NCBI GenBank assembly: GCA_050187175.1
Contig: JBFWXS010000001.1
Span: 62,001-126,000 of the forward strand
Source of the DNA: Zeimonas sp050187175
Lineage (GTDB): Bacteria > Pseudomonadota > Gammaproteobacteria > Burkholderiales > Burkholderiaceae_E
Direction of reading: 5' to 3'
DNA: 64,000 nt
Below the pieces are notes generated by a model, which was given only the letters and a program-made list of their open reading frames with translations, was not told where the DNA came from and did no database searches. Each line of letters starts with the position of its first letter. Position 1 is the first letter of the stretch. The translations under genes and the position numbers were made by a program. Positions 1 to 8,648 of the stretch are shown here, piece by piece.

Positions 1-1131
1 GTATTTCAACAGGACCAGGTCGCTCTTGGACAGCCCCGAATGGCGTTCCGGGCTGAAATTGAACACGCCGCCGACGCCCTGGTAGCCGCGAATGGCGGAC
101 AGCGCATCGCGGATCTTGGTCTTGTCGCTGCCGCCGCGCTCGACCGCCAGCCGCGCCAGATGAATCGCGTCGTAGGTCTGCGCCGCGAACTGGTTCGGCC
201 GCCGCTTGTAGCGCGCCTCGAAGCTCTGCGTCAGCGCGGCGATCTGCGCGCGGCTCGGATCGCCGGCCGGCAGATCGTCGCCGACCGGAAACTTGACGCT
301 GACAAGCAGAACGTCCTTGGCGGCATCGCCGGCCAGATCCATGTAGCGCTTGTCGACGAAGCCGTAGCTGTGCACCAGCTGCGCGCCTATGTTCATGGCG
401 CGCGCCTGCTTCATGAACACCACGCCGGGGCTGGCCACCGTCCAGCAGACGATCGCCTGCACGCCTGCGCTCTTCAGCTTGGTCAGCTGCGGCGTCATGT
501 CGGTATCGGTCGGATTGAAGGTCTCGTAGATCATCTCGAGACCCCGCTTGGGCGCGACCTTCTTGGCCTGTTCGACGGCGCTCTGGCCGAAGCCGCTGGA
601 ATCGGCCAGCAGCGCCACCTTGCGGAAGTTGCGCTTGGCGAAGTAGTCGGCCAGGCGCTCGATGACCTGGTCGTCGTCGACGGTAGACTTGAAGGTCCAC
701 GGCCGCTCGGCGACGGGGTGAACGATCTGCATGCTGCCTTCGGTGGACATGAACGGCAGACCGGCCTTCTCGGTGATCTGCAGCATCGCGAGCGCCATGC
801 CCGACATGTTGCCGCCGCCCACGACGATGTCGACGTTGTCCTGCGTCATCAAGCGGCGCAGTGCGTTCAGGCCCTTCTGCGTCTGGCTCTCGGCGTCATA
901 GAAGAACCACTGGATCTTGCGTCCGCCGATGCCGCCGCGCGCGTTGATCTCCTCGATGGCCAGCTCCATGCCGGCCTTCATGTCCTCGCCCAGAAACGCG
1001 GCCGGACCGGTCACCGACAGCACGGATCCGATCTTGACCGGCCCCGCTTGCGCGCGCACGGGCAAGGCTAGGGCCATAGGCGCCGCGGCGGCGGCTTTCA
1101 ACAGCGTGCGACGATCGACTGCGGGTTTCAT
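1..1131 (-). CDS. Branched-chain amino acid-type ABC transporter substrate-binding protein (3' end cut by window)
   Basis: Periplasmic receptor of the LivK/Peripla_BP_6 family. It should bind an amino acid or a small (possibly aromatic) acid and deliver it to an ABC permease that is not in the window. The 377 visible codons start with a signal sequence carrying a twin-arginine-like stretch (DRRTLLKAAAAAPMALA) and a VRAQA cleavage region. The mature start VKIGSVLSVTGPAAFLGED is the classic family opening, and the GGxxGxxxQ region (ARGGIGGRKIQWFF) follows. GGAG lies about 8 bases before the ATG at 1131. The C-terminus lies left of position 1. A GntR gene lies upstream on the same strand, so it is the probable regulator. 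The family is certain; the ligand is unknown. Confidence 0.9.
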   Translation of the reverse strand, partial: MKPAVDRRTLLKAAAAAPMALALPVRAQAGPVKIGSVLSVTGPAAFLGEDMKAGMELAIEEINARGGIGGRKIQWFFYDAESQTQKGLNALRRLMTQDNVDIVVGGGNMSGMALAMLQITEKAGLPFMSTEGSMQIVHPVAERPWTFKSTVDDDQVIERLADYFAKRNFRKVALLADSSGFGQSAVEQAKKVAPKRGLEMIYETFNPTDTDMTPQLTKLKSAGVQAIVCWTVASPGVVFMKQARAMNIGAQLVHSYGFVDKRYMDLAGDAAKDVLLVSVKFPVGDDLPAGDPSRAQIAALTQSFEARYKRRPNQFAAQTYDAIHLARLAVERGGSDKTKIRDALSAIRGYQGVGGVFNFSPERHSGLSKSDLVLLKY

Positions 1132-1178
1132 GGAACTCTCCGGAGACGGTGGTTGGTTGTATGGAACGTCTGGTGAGG

Positions 1179-1264
1179 CAGTTCTGGGAAGCAGTTCTGA
1201 GAAGCGGTTCGGGTGAAGCGGTTCGGTTGAAACAGTGCTGGCAAAGCGGTTCTGCAGAGAAGCG
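1179..1264. repeat. Six imperfect 13-14 bp tandem repeats between gntR-like gene and binding-protein gene
   Basis: Units of the form GTTCTGRGAAGCG are repeated about six times head to tail (GTTCTGGGAAGCA, GTTCTGAGAAGCG, GTTCGGGTGAAGCG, GTTCGGTTGAAACA, GTGCTGGCAAAGCG, GTTCTGCAGAGAAGCG). They fill the space between the GntR stop and the transporter start. They could be a minisatellite or an array of regulator sites; the sequence alone does not decide. Confidence 0.7.
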
Positions 1265-1291
1265 GCAAGGGGTCGCGTCGAACGGCGGCCG

Positions 1292-2206
1292 CTACGAATT
1301 CGCCGCCGGCCAGCCGCCGACGGAGCTGACGTCGGCGATGCCGCCCGGGTGCCGCGACGACGGATGCCCGACGCCGGCAGGCTGGTCGGCGTCCGACGTG
1401 AGGTTGACGGCGAACGCACAGCGGACCTTGTCGGCGCGATACCAGGAGCGGCCGGCCATCGCCGGTACGCCGTCGTCGCCGTAATAGACCATCTCGCGGA
1501 TCAGCACCGGATCGCTGCGGCGCACGCCGAGCAGCGACGCGCCGCTGGCTCCGGCAAGCGCGGATTCGACCTTGTTCTCGCCCCGCACCAGGCGGATGCT
1601 GCGCGCCAGCAGCAGCAGCAGCGAAGTCGTGGACGCTTCGTCCCGCTGGATCGAATGCGAGAAGTCGGGATGGATGTAGCGGTAGTCGTAGGAGATCGTG
1701 ATGTCGCCGTTGCTGCGCACGCGCTCCAGGCACAGGATCTCGCGCTGCGCTTCGATGCCCAGCCACGGCGCGACCTCGGCAGGGCACGGCGCCAGCTCGA
1801 AGCGCTGCAGCGCGAGCTGCAGCGGCCGCCCGACTTCCGCCCACTGGTCGAGGAAGTTCATCTGCGGGCTGAACGACTCGTCGAACTTCTCGCGGTTGAC
1901 GAAAGTGCCATGGCCCTGCTGCCGGTGCAGCCAGCCTTCATCGGACAGCGCCTGGATGGCCTGCCGCACGGTTGCCCGGCTGATGCCGAACATGGTGCAC
2001 AGCTCGCCTTCGGAATAGAAGCGATCGGCGGGATGATCGCCGGCGGAAATCATGGCCTTGAGCCGGCGCGCCACTTGCGCGTACAGCGGCAGCGGCGAAC
2101 GCCGATCGAGCCCCCGCGCAGCGCGCGGCAAGCCTGGGACAGCAGCATCGGCACGAGATTCGGAAGCCACGGTTCTGAGCGCCTCGGTTCGTTCGACTCG
2201 ACACAC
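1292..2206 (-). CDS. GntR family transcriptional regulator with UTRA domain (HutC-like)
   Basis: DNA-binding regulator of 304 residues. After a nonconserved 35-residue lead comes the winged helix: SPLPLYAQVARRLKAMI, then FYSEGELCTMFGISRATVRQAI (helix-turn-helix), then GWLHRQQGHGTFV (wing). The C-terminal UTRA ligand-binding fold runs from about residue 120 to 280 (EILCLERVRS, ISYDYRYIHP, DPVLIREMVYY). The start is taken as the GTG at 2206, because GGGGGAAGG lies just before it. It sits about 160 bp upstream of the ABC substrate-binding gene in the same orientation, so it probably controls uptake and catabolism of that ligand, possibly as a HutC-type repressor. The extended C-terminal tail after the UTRA domain is unusual. 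Confidence 0.9.
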   Translation of the reverse strand: MCRVERTEALRTVASESRADAAVPGLPRAARGLDRRSPLPLYAQVARRLKAMISAGDHPADRFYSEGELCTMFGISRATVRQAIQALSDEGWLHRQQGHGTFVNREKFDESFSPQMNFLDQWAEVGRPLQLALQRFELAPCPAEVAPWLGIEAQREILCLERVRSNGDITISYDYRYIHPDFSHSIQRDEASTTSLLLLLARSIRLVRGENKVESALAGASGASLLGVRRSDPVLIREMVYYGDDGVPAMAGRSWYRADKVRCAFAVNLTSDADQPAGVGHPSSRHPGGIADVSSVGGWPAANS

Positions 2207-2213
2207 GACCTTC

Positions 2214-2233
2214 CCCCGGGACGCTTCCCGGGG
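2214..2233. promoter_or_regulatory. Inverted repeat overlapping the GntR translation start region
   Basis: CCCCGGG and CCCGGGG, separated by 6 bases, form a GC hairpin directly before the GntR start and overlap its purine-rich ribosome binding site. This could modulate translation, but chance is possible in DNA this GC-rich. Confidence 0.35.
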
Positions 2234-2279
2234 ATTCCACGTGCGCCGTCTCCCCGGGGCGCCGTAGAAGTTGCTTGCT

Positions 2280-2297
2280 TGTACGGATATACGAACA
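2280..2297. promoter_or_regulatory. Candidate GntR operator palindrome
   Basis: TGTACGGATATACGAACA is an 18-bp palindrome with 7 of 9 positions paired. It lies in the only AT-rich patch of the divergent region, between the GntR gene and the hypothetical gene starting near 2429. GntR/UTRA proteins commonly bind AT-containing palindromes upstream of their own gene, so autoregulation is inferred. Confidence 0.4.
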
Positions 2298-2428
2298 TTA
2301 TCCTAAGCGCATCGCCGCTTCACCGTCAACAGGATTTCGCGACCCGGCCGGCGCGGCAACGAATCTTTCGTCATGTCTTCATGCGCAGGCCGACGAGCCG
2401 GGGCGCCCCACGCAAGGAACCGATCGCC

Positions 2429-3736
2429 GTGCAGATCGCCACCATCGATTTCCCCGCCCCGCTGGCCGGCATCGTCGAAGCCCGCTTCACCGAGCCCGAC
2501 GCGATCGAGCACGCCGAGCTGGTCGTCTGGCATGCGGCGGCGGTCTTCGACCGCTACGACCAGGCCGTCGAGCAGCGCAGCGACGCGCGCGACGTGCTCG
2601 GTGCCGGCGCCTCGCAGGATCTGCTCGCCGAGGCCCGCGGCATGCGTTCGGCCTTCCGGCGCCTGCTCGAACGAGGCGGCACGCTGGCCGTGTTCACGCC
2701 GCCGCCGCGCATGCTGGGCGTGCATACGCTGCAGGAGATCGTCGACTTCGACCCGCTCGAAACGCTGCCGCTGAAGGGCCCGCGGCTGAGTCCGCTGGCC
2801 GAGGCCAAGGCCGATGCCGATGCCGATGCCGATGCCGATGCCGACGCCGACGCCGACGCCGGAGCGGCGATCTCGCCGACGACCACTACCGCAGCCACGA
2901 TCCGCTGCGACGCCGGCGAACCGTTCCGCAGCTTCTTCGCTCGCAGCGCCGGCTGGCTGCAGCCGCGAGCCGCACTGGCGGAAGTGTTCGGCCATGCCGT
3001 CGCGCATGCGCGGGACGGCGCCGCGCTGGCCAGCTTCGGCTACGAGCATCCAGGCCGGCTGCTGATGCTGCCGGCGCCCCGCGCCGATCTGGACGCGCCA
3101 GCGCGCTGCGCGCTGCTGGCCCAGCTACGCGAACTCGCTCAGCGGCTCGATCCGGCCGCCTCCGCCGCGACGCTGCCGAGCTGGGCACTGGCCCGCAGCT
3201 CGCCCGAGGAGGCGGCCTTGCGCGCCGAGCTTGCGCAGCTCGCCGCCGAGCTGGCGCGCACGCGGCAAGCACTGGAAACCGCGCGCCGCACGCTGCGAAT
3301 GCACGAGCGGATGCGCTTGCTGACGGCCGGCGATCCGTTCGACGTGGCCGCGGTGCTGCCTGATGCGCTGTACCGGCTCGGCGCCTATCCGCAACCGCAA
3401 GGCGACGGCGAAGCAGACGTCACGTTCGAGATCGACGGCCGCGTAGGCGTGCTCACGCCGATCGCACCCCAGCCGCACGAAGCCGCCGCGACCGTCGACC
3501 GCGCGATCGGACGCGCCCGTGCGATCAGCGGCGAGTTGGGACTGCCCGTCACGCCGCTGCTGCTGTTCGTCGGCGAGCATCGCGTGCCGCCGGACGAGCG
3601 CAGCGGCGCCCCCTCCGAACTGCGCGCGGCTGCCGCGGCCGCCGGCGCGGCACTGCTAGACACCGAGGCGATGCTGCAGGCCTGGCGGCACGGCGACGGC
3701 GCCTTCCTGGTCGACGCGATGCGCTCGGCGCGCTGA
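2429..3736 (+). CDS. Hypothetical protein with an (Ala-Asp)8 tract
   Basis: I do not recognise this protein (435 residues from the GTG at 2429, which has AAGGAA about 11 bases upstream; an ATG at 2381 would add 16 residues). Part A (about 1-125) is acidic and helical. Residues about 128-144 are an Ala-Asp dipeptide run. A coiled-coil-like segment rich in AELAQLAAELARTRQALE sits around residues 255-290. The C-terminal part has alternating hydrophobic beta-like stretches (VTFEIDGRVGVLTPI, VTPLLLFVGEH) and ends in ALLDTEAMLQAWRHGD. The strand pattern and the terminal Asp-Thr-Glu could suit a restriction-endonuclease-like fold, but this is a guess. It is transcribed toward the helicase gene, convergently. 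Confidence 0.65.
   Translation: MQIATIDFPAPLAGIVEARFTEPDAIEHAELVVWHAAAVFDRYDQAVEQRSDARDVLGAGASQDLLAEARGMRSAFRRLLERGGTLAVFTPPPRMLGVHTLQEIVDFDPLETLPLKGPRLSPLAEAKADADADADADADADADAGAAISPTTTTAATIRCDAGEPFRSFFARSAGWLQPRAALAEVFGHAVAHARDGAALASFGYEHPGRLLMLPAPRADLDAPARCALLAQLRELAQRLDPAASAATLPSWALARSSPEEAALRAELAQLAAELARTRQALETARRTLRMHERMRLLTAGDPFDVAAVLPDALYRLGAYPQPQGDGEADVTFEIDGRVGVLTPIAPQPHEAAATVDRAIGRARAISGELGLPVTPLLLFVGEHRVPPDERSGAPSELRAAAAAAGAALLDTEAMLQAWRHGDGAFLVDAMRSAR
2810..2860 (+). repeat. In-frame hexanucleotide microsatellite (GCCGAT)5(GCCGAC)3
   Basis: Five GCCGAT and three GCCGAC units plus a final GCC encode an Ala-Asp dipeptide run inside the hypothetical protein. A 6-base unit keeps the frame, so slippage would change only the linker length. 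The T-to-C boundary suggests an older expansion. Confidence 0.95.
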
Positions 3737-3779
3737 CCATCCGCAGTGGGCCGGCACGCGCCGGCGCGCCAGCCCGAGC

Positions 3780-3810
<31 letters not shown>

Positions 3811-3813
3811 GGG

Positions 3814-5964
3814 TCACCACATCTCGCGCAGTCGGCCGGCGACGTCGACGATCGGCTGCGCGGATCCGGCGCTTCCCGATGCACCGCTTGAGTCAGTCAG
3901 CGCCACCGCATTCGCGTCCTCCCCGCTCACGCCCGGTGCCACTCTGTCGAGGCAAGCCAGCACCTCCGGACTGAGGAAACGGCTGCGCGCAGCGTGCACA
4001 TAGGCCGGGCCGTAGCGCGGCTGCTGCGTCACGTACCAGCGCTGCGGTTCGAGCAGGTACAGCGCATCGCGCGAACGCGTCATGGCAACGTACAGCAGCC
4101 TGCGTTCCTCGTCGATCGACTCGCGGCGCGAGGTCGCATACTCGTTCGGAAAGTTGCCGTCGGTCACGTTCAGCACGTAGACCGCATCCCACTCCTGACC
4201 CTTGGCCGAATGCACGGTCGACAGGATCAGGTAGTCCTCGTCGCGCAGCGCGCCGTCGGTCAGATCGCCGCTGGCCTGCGGCGGATCCAGCGTCAGTTCG
4301 GTGAGAAAGCGCTCGCGGGTGGCGAACTCGCCGGCGACCGCCTGCAGCATGTCGAGATCCGACGCGCGCACGCCGGCATCGGCGTGGCGCAGCTCGAGCA
4401 GCGGCTGGTACCACTCGCGCAGCGGCGTCATCTGCGCCGGCCAGCGCGCACCCGGGGCCAGCAGCAATGTCATCAGATCNNNNNNNNNNNNNNNNNNNNN
4501 NNNNNNNNNNNNNNNNNNNNNNNNNNNNNNNNNNNNNNNNNNNNNNNNNNNNNNNNNNNNNNNNNNNNNNNNNNNNNNNTGCGCCTGCGCCTGCGCTCGC
4601 AGATGATCGAGGCACCGGCGCGCATGCGACGGTCCGAAGCCGCTCATCAGCTGCAAGGCGCGGAAGGCTGCGATGCCGTTGCGCGGGTTCTCTGCCCATC
4701 GCAGCACCGACAGAACGTCCTTGATGTGCGCAGCCTCCAGGAAACGCAGGCCGCCGTGCTTGACGAAGGGAATGTTGCGCCTGGCCAGCTCCACCTCCAG
4801 CGCATCGCTGTGGTGTCCGCTGCGAAACAGTACCGCCTGCCGCTTCAGCGGCACGCCGGCCTCCCGATGAAACAGGATCCGATCCGCAACCCAGTCCGAC
4901 TGCGCACGCTCGTCGGCCACCGTTACCAGCTGCGGACGAGCGCCGTCACCCCGCTGCGCGTGCAGTGTCTTGCGGTGCCCGCGAGCGGCTTCGGCGATCA
5001 GCGCGTTCGAGGCATCGAGCACCGGCTGCACGGAGCGATAATTCCGATCGAGCGTGATGCACTGCGCCGCCGGCTCGAATCGTTGCGGGAAGTCGAGGAT
5101 GTTGCCGACGTCGGCGGCGCGGAACGCATAGATCGACTGCGCGTCGTCACCCACCACGGTGACGCCGTCGCCGTGCGGCTTCAGCGCGGCCAGGATGCCG
5201 GCCTGCAAGGCGTTCGTGTCCTGGAATTCGTCGACCAGCACGTGATCGAAGCGCGCGCCGATATCGCGCGCGAGCTCGGCGTCGTTCATCGCGGCCTGCC
5301 ACCACAGCAGCAGATCGTCGTAGTCGAGCACGCCATTGGCCTGCTTGCGTGACACGTAATCGCGGAACAGCCCGCGCAGATCGTCCTCGCAGCCGGCGCA
5401 CCACGGATACATCTCGCGCAGCACGCGCTGCAGCGGCCAGCCGGTGTTGACGCGATGCGAGTAGATCGCCAGGCACGTGTCCTTGCGGGGGAAACGCCGC
5501 TCTTTGGCCGACAGGCCGCGCTCATGGCGGATCACGTCGATCAGGTCGGCGGCATCGCCGCGATCGAGAATGCCGAATGTCGCATCCAGCCCGATGCGCG
5601 GCGCGAACTGCCGCAGCAGGCGAGCGCCGACCGAATGGAAGGTGCCGGCCCACGGCAGCCGGGTCGCGGGAACGCCGCTGCCGGCCAGCGCGGCCTGCAT
5701 CAGCAGACGTTCGGCACGGCGCGTCATCTCCGCGGCAGCCCGGCGGCTGAAGGTCAGCAGCAGGACCCGCATCGGGTCCACGCCCTGCGTCACCAGATAG
5801 GCGACGCGATGCGCCAGCGTGGCCGTCTTGCCGGTGCCGGCTCCGGCGATCACGAGCAAGGGTCCCGACCGGAAACATCCGCCGACGTCAGCGGCGCCGA
5901 AGCAGACCGCGCGGCGCTGCGCATCGTTCAGGCGATCGAGGGCGAGACTGGAGTAGGCGGACAT
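3814..5964 (-). CDS. UvrD/Rep/PcrA-type ATP-dependent 3'-5' DNA helicase (contains assembly gap)
   Basis: Superfamily 1A helicase, about 716 residues from the ATG at 5964, close to normal UvrD size. All core motifs are visible: Walker A GAGTGKT at 41-47, Walker B DEFQDTNALQ, motif III VVGDDAQSIYAFRAA, the YRS motif (DRNYRS), motif V (STVHSAKGQEWDAVYVL) and motif VI (EERRLLYVAMTRSRDALY). An upstream in-frame ATG would add 23 residues, but MSAYSS matches the family start better. The 100-N gap falls in the 2B subdomain just after the residues LRAQAQA. The frame is the same on both sides, but since 100 is a conventional filler the real length is unknown. The role is DNA repair or replication restart. 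It is divergent from the small XRE gene. Confidence 0.93.
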   Translation of the reverse strand: MSAYSSLALDRLNDAQRRAVCFGAADVGGCFRSGPLLVIAGAGTGKTATLAHRVAYLVTQGVDPMRVLLLTFSRRAAAEMTRRAERLLMQAALAGSGVPATRLPWAGTFHSVGARLLRQFAPRIGLDATFGILDRGDAADLIDVIRHERGLSAKERRFPRKDTCLAIYSHRVNTGWPLQRVLREMYPWCAGCEDDLRGLFRDYVSRKQANGVLDYDDLLLWWQAAMNDAELARDIGARFDHVLVDEFQDTNALQAGILAALKPHGDGVTVVGDDAQSIYAFRAADVGNILDFPQRFEPAAQCITLDRNYRSVQPVLDASNALIAEAARGHRKTLHAQRGDGARPQLVTVADERAQSDWVADRILFHREAGVPLKRQAVLFRSGHHSDALEVELARRNIPFVKHGGLRFLEAAHIKDVLSVLRWAENPRNGIAAFRALQLMSGFGPSHARRCLDHLRAQAQAXXXXXXXXXXXXXXXXXXXXXXXXXXXXXXXXXXDLMTLLLAPGARWPAQMTPLREWYQPLLELRHADAGVRASDLDMLQAVAGEFATRERFLTELTLDPPQASGDLTDGALRDEDYLILSTVHSAKGQEWDAVYVLNVTDGNFPNEYATSRRESIDEERRLLYVAMTRSRDALYLLEPQRWYVTQQPRYGPAYVHAARSRFLSPEVLACLDRVAPGVSGEDANAVALTDSSGASGSAGSAQPIVDVAGRLREMW
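4480..4579. other. Assembly gap (100 N) inside the helicase gene, flanked by a hexameric repeat
   Basis: Exactly 100 N. The right flank is TGCGCCTGCGCCTGCGCT, a hexamer array that encodes alternating Ala-Gln on the helicase strand. The gap is therefore probably a repeat that the assembler could not cross, rather than missing unique sequence. Confidence 0.95.
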
Positions 5965-6080
5965 GGCCGCGAGTCTACCTGGATATTTCCTCAGTGCCTC
6001 GGCGCGGCCGGGCCGAGGCCCCGCCAGCCTCATGCCGGCGACTACAATGGGGCTCGTCCTGTTCCGTGCATGAGGTCGCC

Positions 6081-6380
6081 ATGATCACCGCCGCACAGTG
6101 CCGCGCCGCAAGAGCCATGCTGGAATGGTCGCGCGAGCAGCTCGCCGAAGCCGCGTCGCTCGATGTCCATACGATCGCCTCCTTCGAGAACCGCAGCCAG
6201 CAGCCCGACGCGGCAACGCGCGAACACATCGAGCGCACGTTCGAGGAGAACGGGGTGGCCTTCTTCCCGGAGAACGCCGACGGCGGCGCCGGCGTGCGAT
6301 TGAAGTTCAACCGCAAGGAAGTGCGCGCGATCCGCAAGTGGGAAGGCGAAGGCGGCACTGCAGCGGATGACGACGTCTGA
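6081..6380 (+). CDS. Small XRE-family helix-turn-helix protein
   Basis: A 99-residue single-domain regulator. Residues 1-55 hold the lambda-repressor-like HTH (AARAMLEWSREQLAEAASLD, then VHTIASFENRSQQPD), followed by a short segment AFFPENADGGAGVRLKF seen in many stand-alone XRE proteins of proteobacteria. AGGT lies 7 bases before the ATG. No toxin partner is adjacent: the divergent neighbour is the helicase, and the next gene downstream is a convergent LysR. Its target is unknown. Confidence 0.85.
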   Translation: MITAAQCRAARAMLEWSREQLAEAASLDVHTIASFENRSQQPDAATREHIERTFEENGVAFFPENADGGAGVRLKFNRKEVRAIRKWEGEGGTAADDDV

Positions 6381-6445
6381 ACCGATGCACCGTCGATCCC
6401 GATGCACCGTCGATCCGGCAGCCTCGGCCGCGAGTGCTGCGGAAG

Positions 6446-7381
6446 CTAGCCGGCGACGAAGCTGCGGGACCAGGCGCGCGCGAATTCGATCAGGAAGTCC
6501 CGGAACGTCTCCACCGCCGGCGACGGTGAATGGCCGGCCCGCATGATCAGAAGATAGTCCAGGCGCACGACCGGCCGCCCCAGCGGAATCAGCGCCAGGC
6601 CGAAACCCGCCGCGAGATCCTTGGCGAAGACGGGACAAGCCGTGACGCCGAAGCCCGATTGAACCATTGCGAACGCGGTATTGACGCGGCGCACCGCGGT
6701 CAGATCCGTGGGAAAGGCCTTTCGCCGTCCCTCGTCGCTTCTGAACGGCTCCCAATCGGCAAAGCGTCTGTGGAAGGTCACGAACCGCCGCCGCTGCACC
6801 TGATGCCAGGTCACTTCGCGCCTGCCCGCGAATTCGTCGTCGCGACGGACTGCGAGCATCAGATTGTCGCTCATCAGCAATGAGCTGCTCAGTTCGGCGT
6901 CATCGACGGGCGCGGTGACGATCCCCAGGTCGACTTCTCCGCGCCGCGTACGCGCGAGCACCTCTTCGACCGGCCCGTCATAGAAGTGCAACTGCACCTG
7001 CGGATAGCGGTCGCGGAAACTCGCCATCGCCTGCGGCACCAGCGTGCAGGACAGCACCTCGGGCGCCGCGATCCGGACGATGCCGCGGCGCATCTCCTTG
7101 AGATTCATCAGATTCGCAATCGCGGCGTCGAGATCCTGCAGCACCCGCTCGGCCAAAGGAAAGAACTCCTTGCCCACGGCGGACAGGCTGACGGCCCGTG
7201 TGTTGCGATCCAGCAGCTTTACACCGAGCTGCGACTCCAGCTCCTTGATCAGCCCGCTCACTGCCGCCGGCGTCAGATGCAGCTCCTCGGCGGCAACGGT
7301 GAAGCTGCTCGCGCCCGCGACGGCCAGGAAAGTGCGCAGCTGCCGCAGAGTAATATTATTAAGCGTTCGTTGATTAATCAT
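6446..7381 (-). CDS. LysR family transcriptional regulator
   Basis: 311 residues, typical LTTR length. The N-terminal winged HTH is clear (LRQLRTFLAVAGASSFTVAA, LHLTPAAVSGLIKELESQLG, VKLLDRNTRAVSLSAVG). The effector domain follows from about residue 95 (RGIVRIAAPEVL, GEVDLGIVTAPV, GFGVTACPVFAKDLAAGFGL). Its ATG overlaps a cluster of palindromes shared with the divergent hpa-type operon, the standard geometry for a LysR activator of the next operon with autorepression. Because that operon is broken, this regulator may now serve only the isomerase and Bug genes. Confidence 0.93.
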   Translation of the reverse strand: MINQRTLNNITLRQLRTFLAVAGASSFTVAAEELHLTPAAVSGLIKELESQLGVKLLDRNTRAVSLSAVGKEFFPLAERVLQDLDAAIANLMNLKEMRRGIVRIAAPEVLSCTLVPQAMASFRDRYPQVQLHFYDGPVEEVLARTRRGEVDLGIVTAPVDDAELSSSLLMSDNLMLAVRRDDEFAGRREVTWHQVQRRRFVTFHRRFADWEPFRSDEGRRKAFPTDLTAVRRVNTAFAMVQSGFGVTACPVFAKDLAAGFGLALIPLGRPVVRLDYLLIMRAGHSPSPAVETFRDFLIEFARAWSRSFVAG

Positions 7382-7410
7382 CAGAATATTCTGATTGTGT
7401 GAAAAATCAG
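7351..7410. promoter_or_regulatory. AT-rich operator/promoter cluster between LysR gene and hpa-type operon
   Basis: In a GC-rich genome this block is strongly AT-rich and packed with symmetry: TAATATTA (7351-7358), TGATTAATCA (7371-7380), the perfect 14-bp palindrome TCAGAATATTCTGA (7381-7394), and CTGATT/AATCAG arms spaced 8 apart (7391-7410). Several contain the LTTR-like T-N11-A spacing. It spans the LysR start codon and lies 47 bp before the first hpa gene, so it is the probable LysR binding and divergent promoter region. Confidence 0.65.
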
Positions 7411-7456
7411 GATAGCGGAAAGTCTGCGCTCATCAAAGCAATGCAGAACGCGGGAC

Positions 7457-8647
7457 ATGGCGCGGCTCAACGATGCGCAACGACTGGAGGCGGCCCGGCA
7501 ACTGCTGGAAGCCCAGCGAACCCGGATGCCGGCGGCCCGGCTTTCCGACACCTATCCGGAGATGGATTCCGAGGACGCCTACGCCATCCAGTCGGCTGCC
7601 GTCGCGAAGAGGATCGCCGACGGCGCCGTCGTACGAGGCTACAAGATCGGCCTCACCTCGAAGGCCATGCAGGATGCCGCCGGCATCAGCGAGCCCGACT
7701 ACGGACATCTGTTCGATGACATGCTGCTTGCGGACGGCGCGCAGATTTCAGCCGCCGCGTATCTGGCCGCCGGCAATACGGTCGTCATCAAGCCGCCGGA
7801 ATGGGCGCCTCTGACCTGCTCGATGCTGGCGGACGTCGCCGAAGCGGCAGGACTGCCCGCAGGCGTCGTCAACGTCGTGCAAGGCATAGGCTCCGACACC
7901 GGTGCGCGCCTCGTGTCCGACCCGCGCATCGCCCGAGTCTCCTTCACCGGCTCGGTGCGGACGGCGAAATTCATTGCGCAGGCCGCGGGCGCCAATCTCG
8001 TGCCCGCCAGCTTCGAGCTCGGCGGCAAGTCGGCCTTCGTGGTGCTCGACGACGCCGATCTCGATCTGGCCGCCGCCACCGCCGCCCTGCAGTATCGGAA
8101 CGCAGGCCAGGTCTGCCTGGCTGGAACCCGGCTCCTGGTGCACAGCCGCGTCGTCGATGAGTTCCTGCTGCGCATGGAGGCGGTGGTGGAGGAGCTGCGA
8201 GTCGATCGAGCGCGGGCCGATGGCGTACGCATTCTGTGGGGCGGAGACAAGCACCCGGCGGGAGAGCTCTTCTACCGTCCGACGCTGGTCACGGACGTGC
8301 GGGAGGACTCGGAAATCGTGCAGAGCGAAGTGTTCGGACCCGTGCTGACTCTGCAGACCTTCGACACCGACGACGAGGCCGTGCGTCTCGCCAATAGCAC
8401 GCGCTACGGACTCGCAGGCATCGTGTTCGGAGAGCCGGAGCGTGCGCTCGCAGTGGGCCGGCGCATGCGCAGCGGCATGGTGTGGATCAACGCCTTCTTC
8501 CTGCGCGATCTGGAAGCGCCGTTCGGCGGCATCGGCGACTCCGGCATCGGCCGCGAAGGCGGGCACTGGAGTTTCGATTTCTTCTGCGACCTCAAGGACG
8601 TGATGCAGCCCCGGCAGCCTTACGCACCCGTATTCGCAGGCCGCTGA
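7457..8647 (+). pseudogene. In-frame chimera: HpaH (hydratase) N-terminus fused to HpaE (aldehyde dehydrogenase) C-terminus
   Basis: The ORF is open (396 residues) but joins two unrelated enzymes. Residues 1 to about 98 match 2-oxohept-4-ene-1,7-dioate hydratase (HpaH/MhpD family): LSDTYPEMDSEDAYAIQ, GYKIGLTSKAMQ, ISEPDYGHLFDDM. From about residue 99 (nt about 7750) the protein becomes an aldehyde dehydrogenase like 5-carboxymethyl-2-hydroxymuconate semialdehyde dehydrogenase: LAAGNTVVIKPPEWAPLT, VSFTGSVRTAKF, the catalytic Glu region FELGGKSAF, a Cys in NAGQVCLAG, EVFGPVLTLQTF, NAFFLRDLEAPFGG. The first third of a normal dehydrogenase is absent. A second deletion near residue 253 removes the usual G-P-L-I segment. 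Neither activity should survive. An assembly collapse is the alternative explanation. Confidence 0.88.
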
Positions 8648-8648
8648 A

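Noticed and set aside
1235..2380. Long plus-strand open frame upstream of the hypothetical gene
   Set aside because: It is the antisense shadow of the GntR gene; high GC keeps such frames open. The coding signal and family motifs are on the minus strand.
6081..6380. Antitoxin of a toxin-antitoxin pair
   Set aside because: The XRE gene has no small partner gene on its strand; both neighbours are on the other strand and belong to other families.
7457..8647. A natural two-domain hydratase-dehydrogenase enzyme
   Set aside because: Both halves are incomplete, and the dehydrogenase has a second internal deletion beside a plainly broken dioxygenase; decay or misassembly is simpler.
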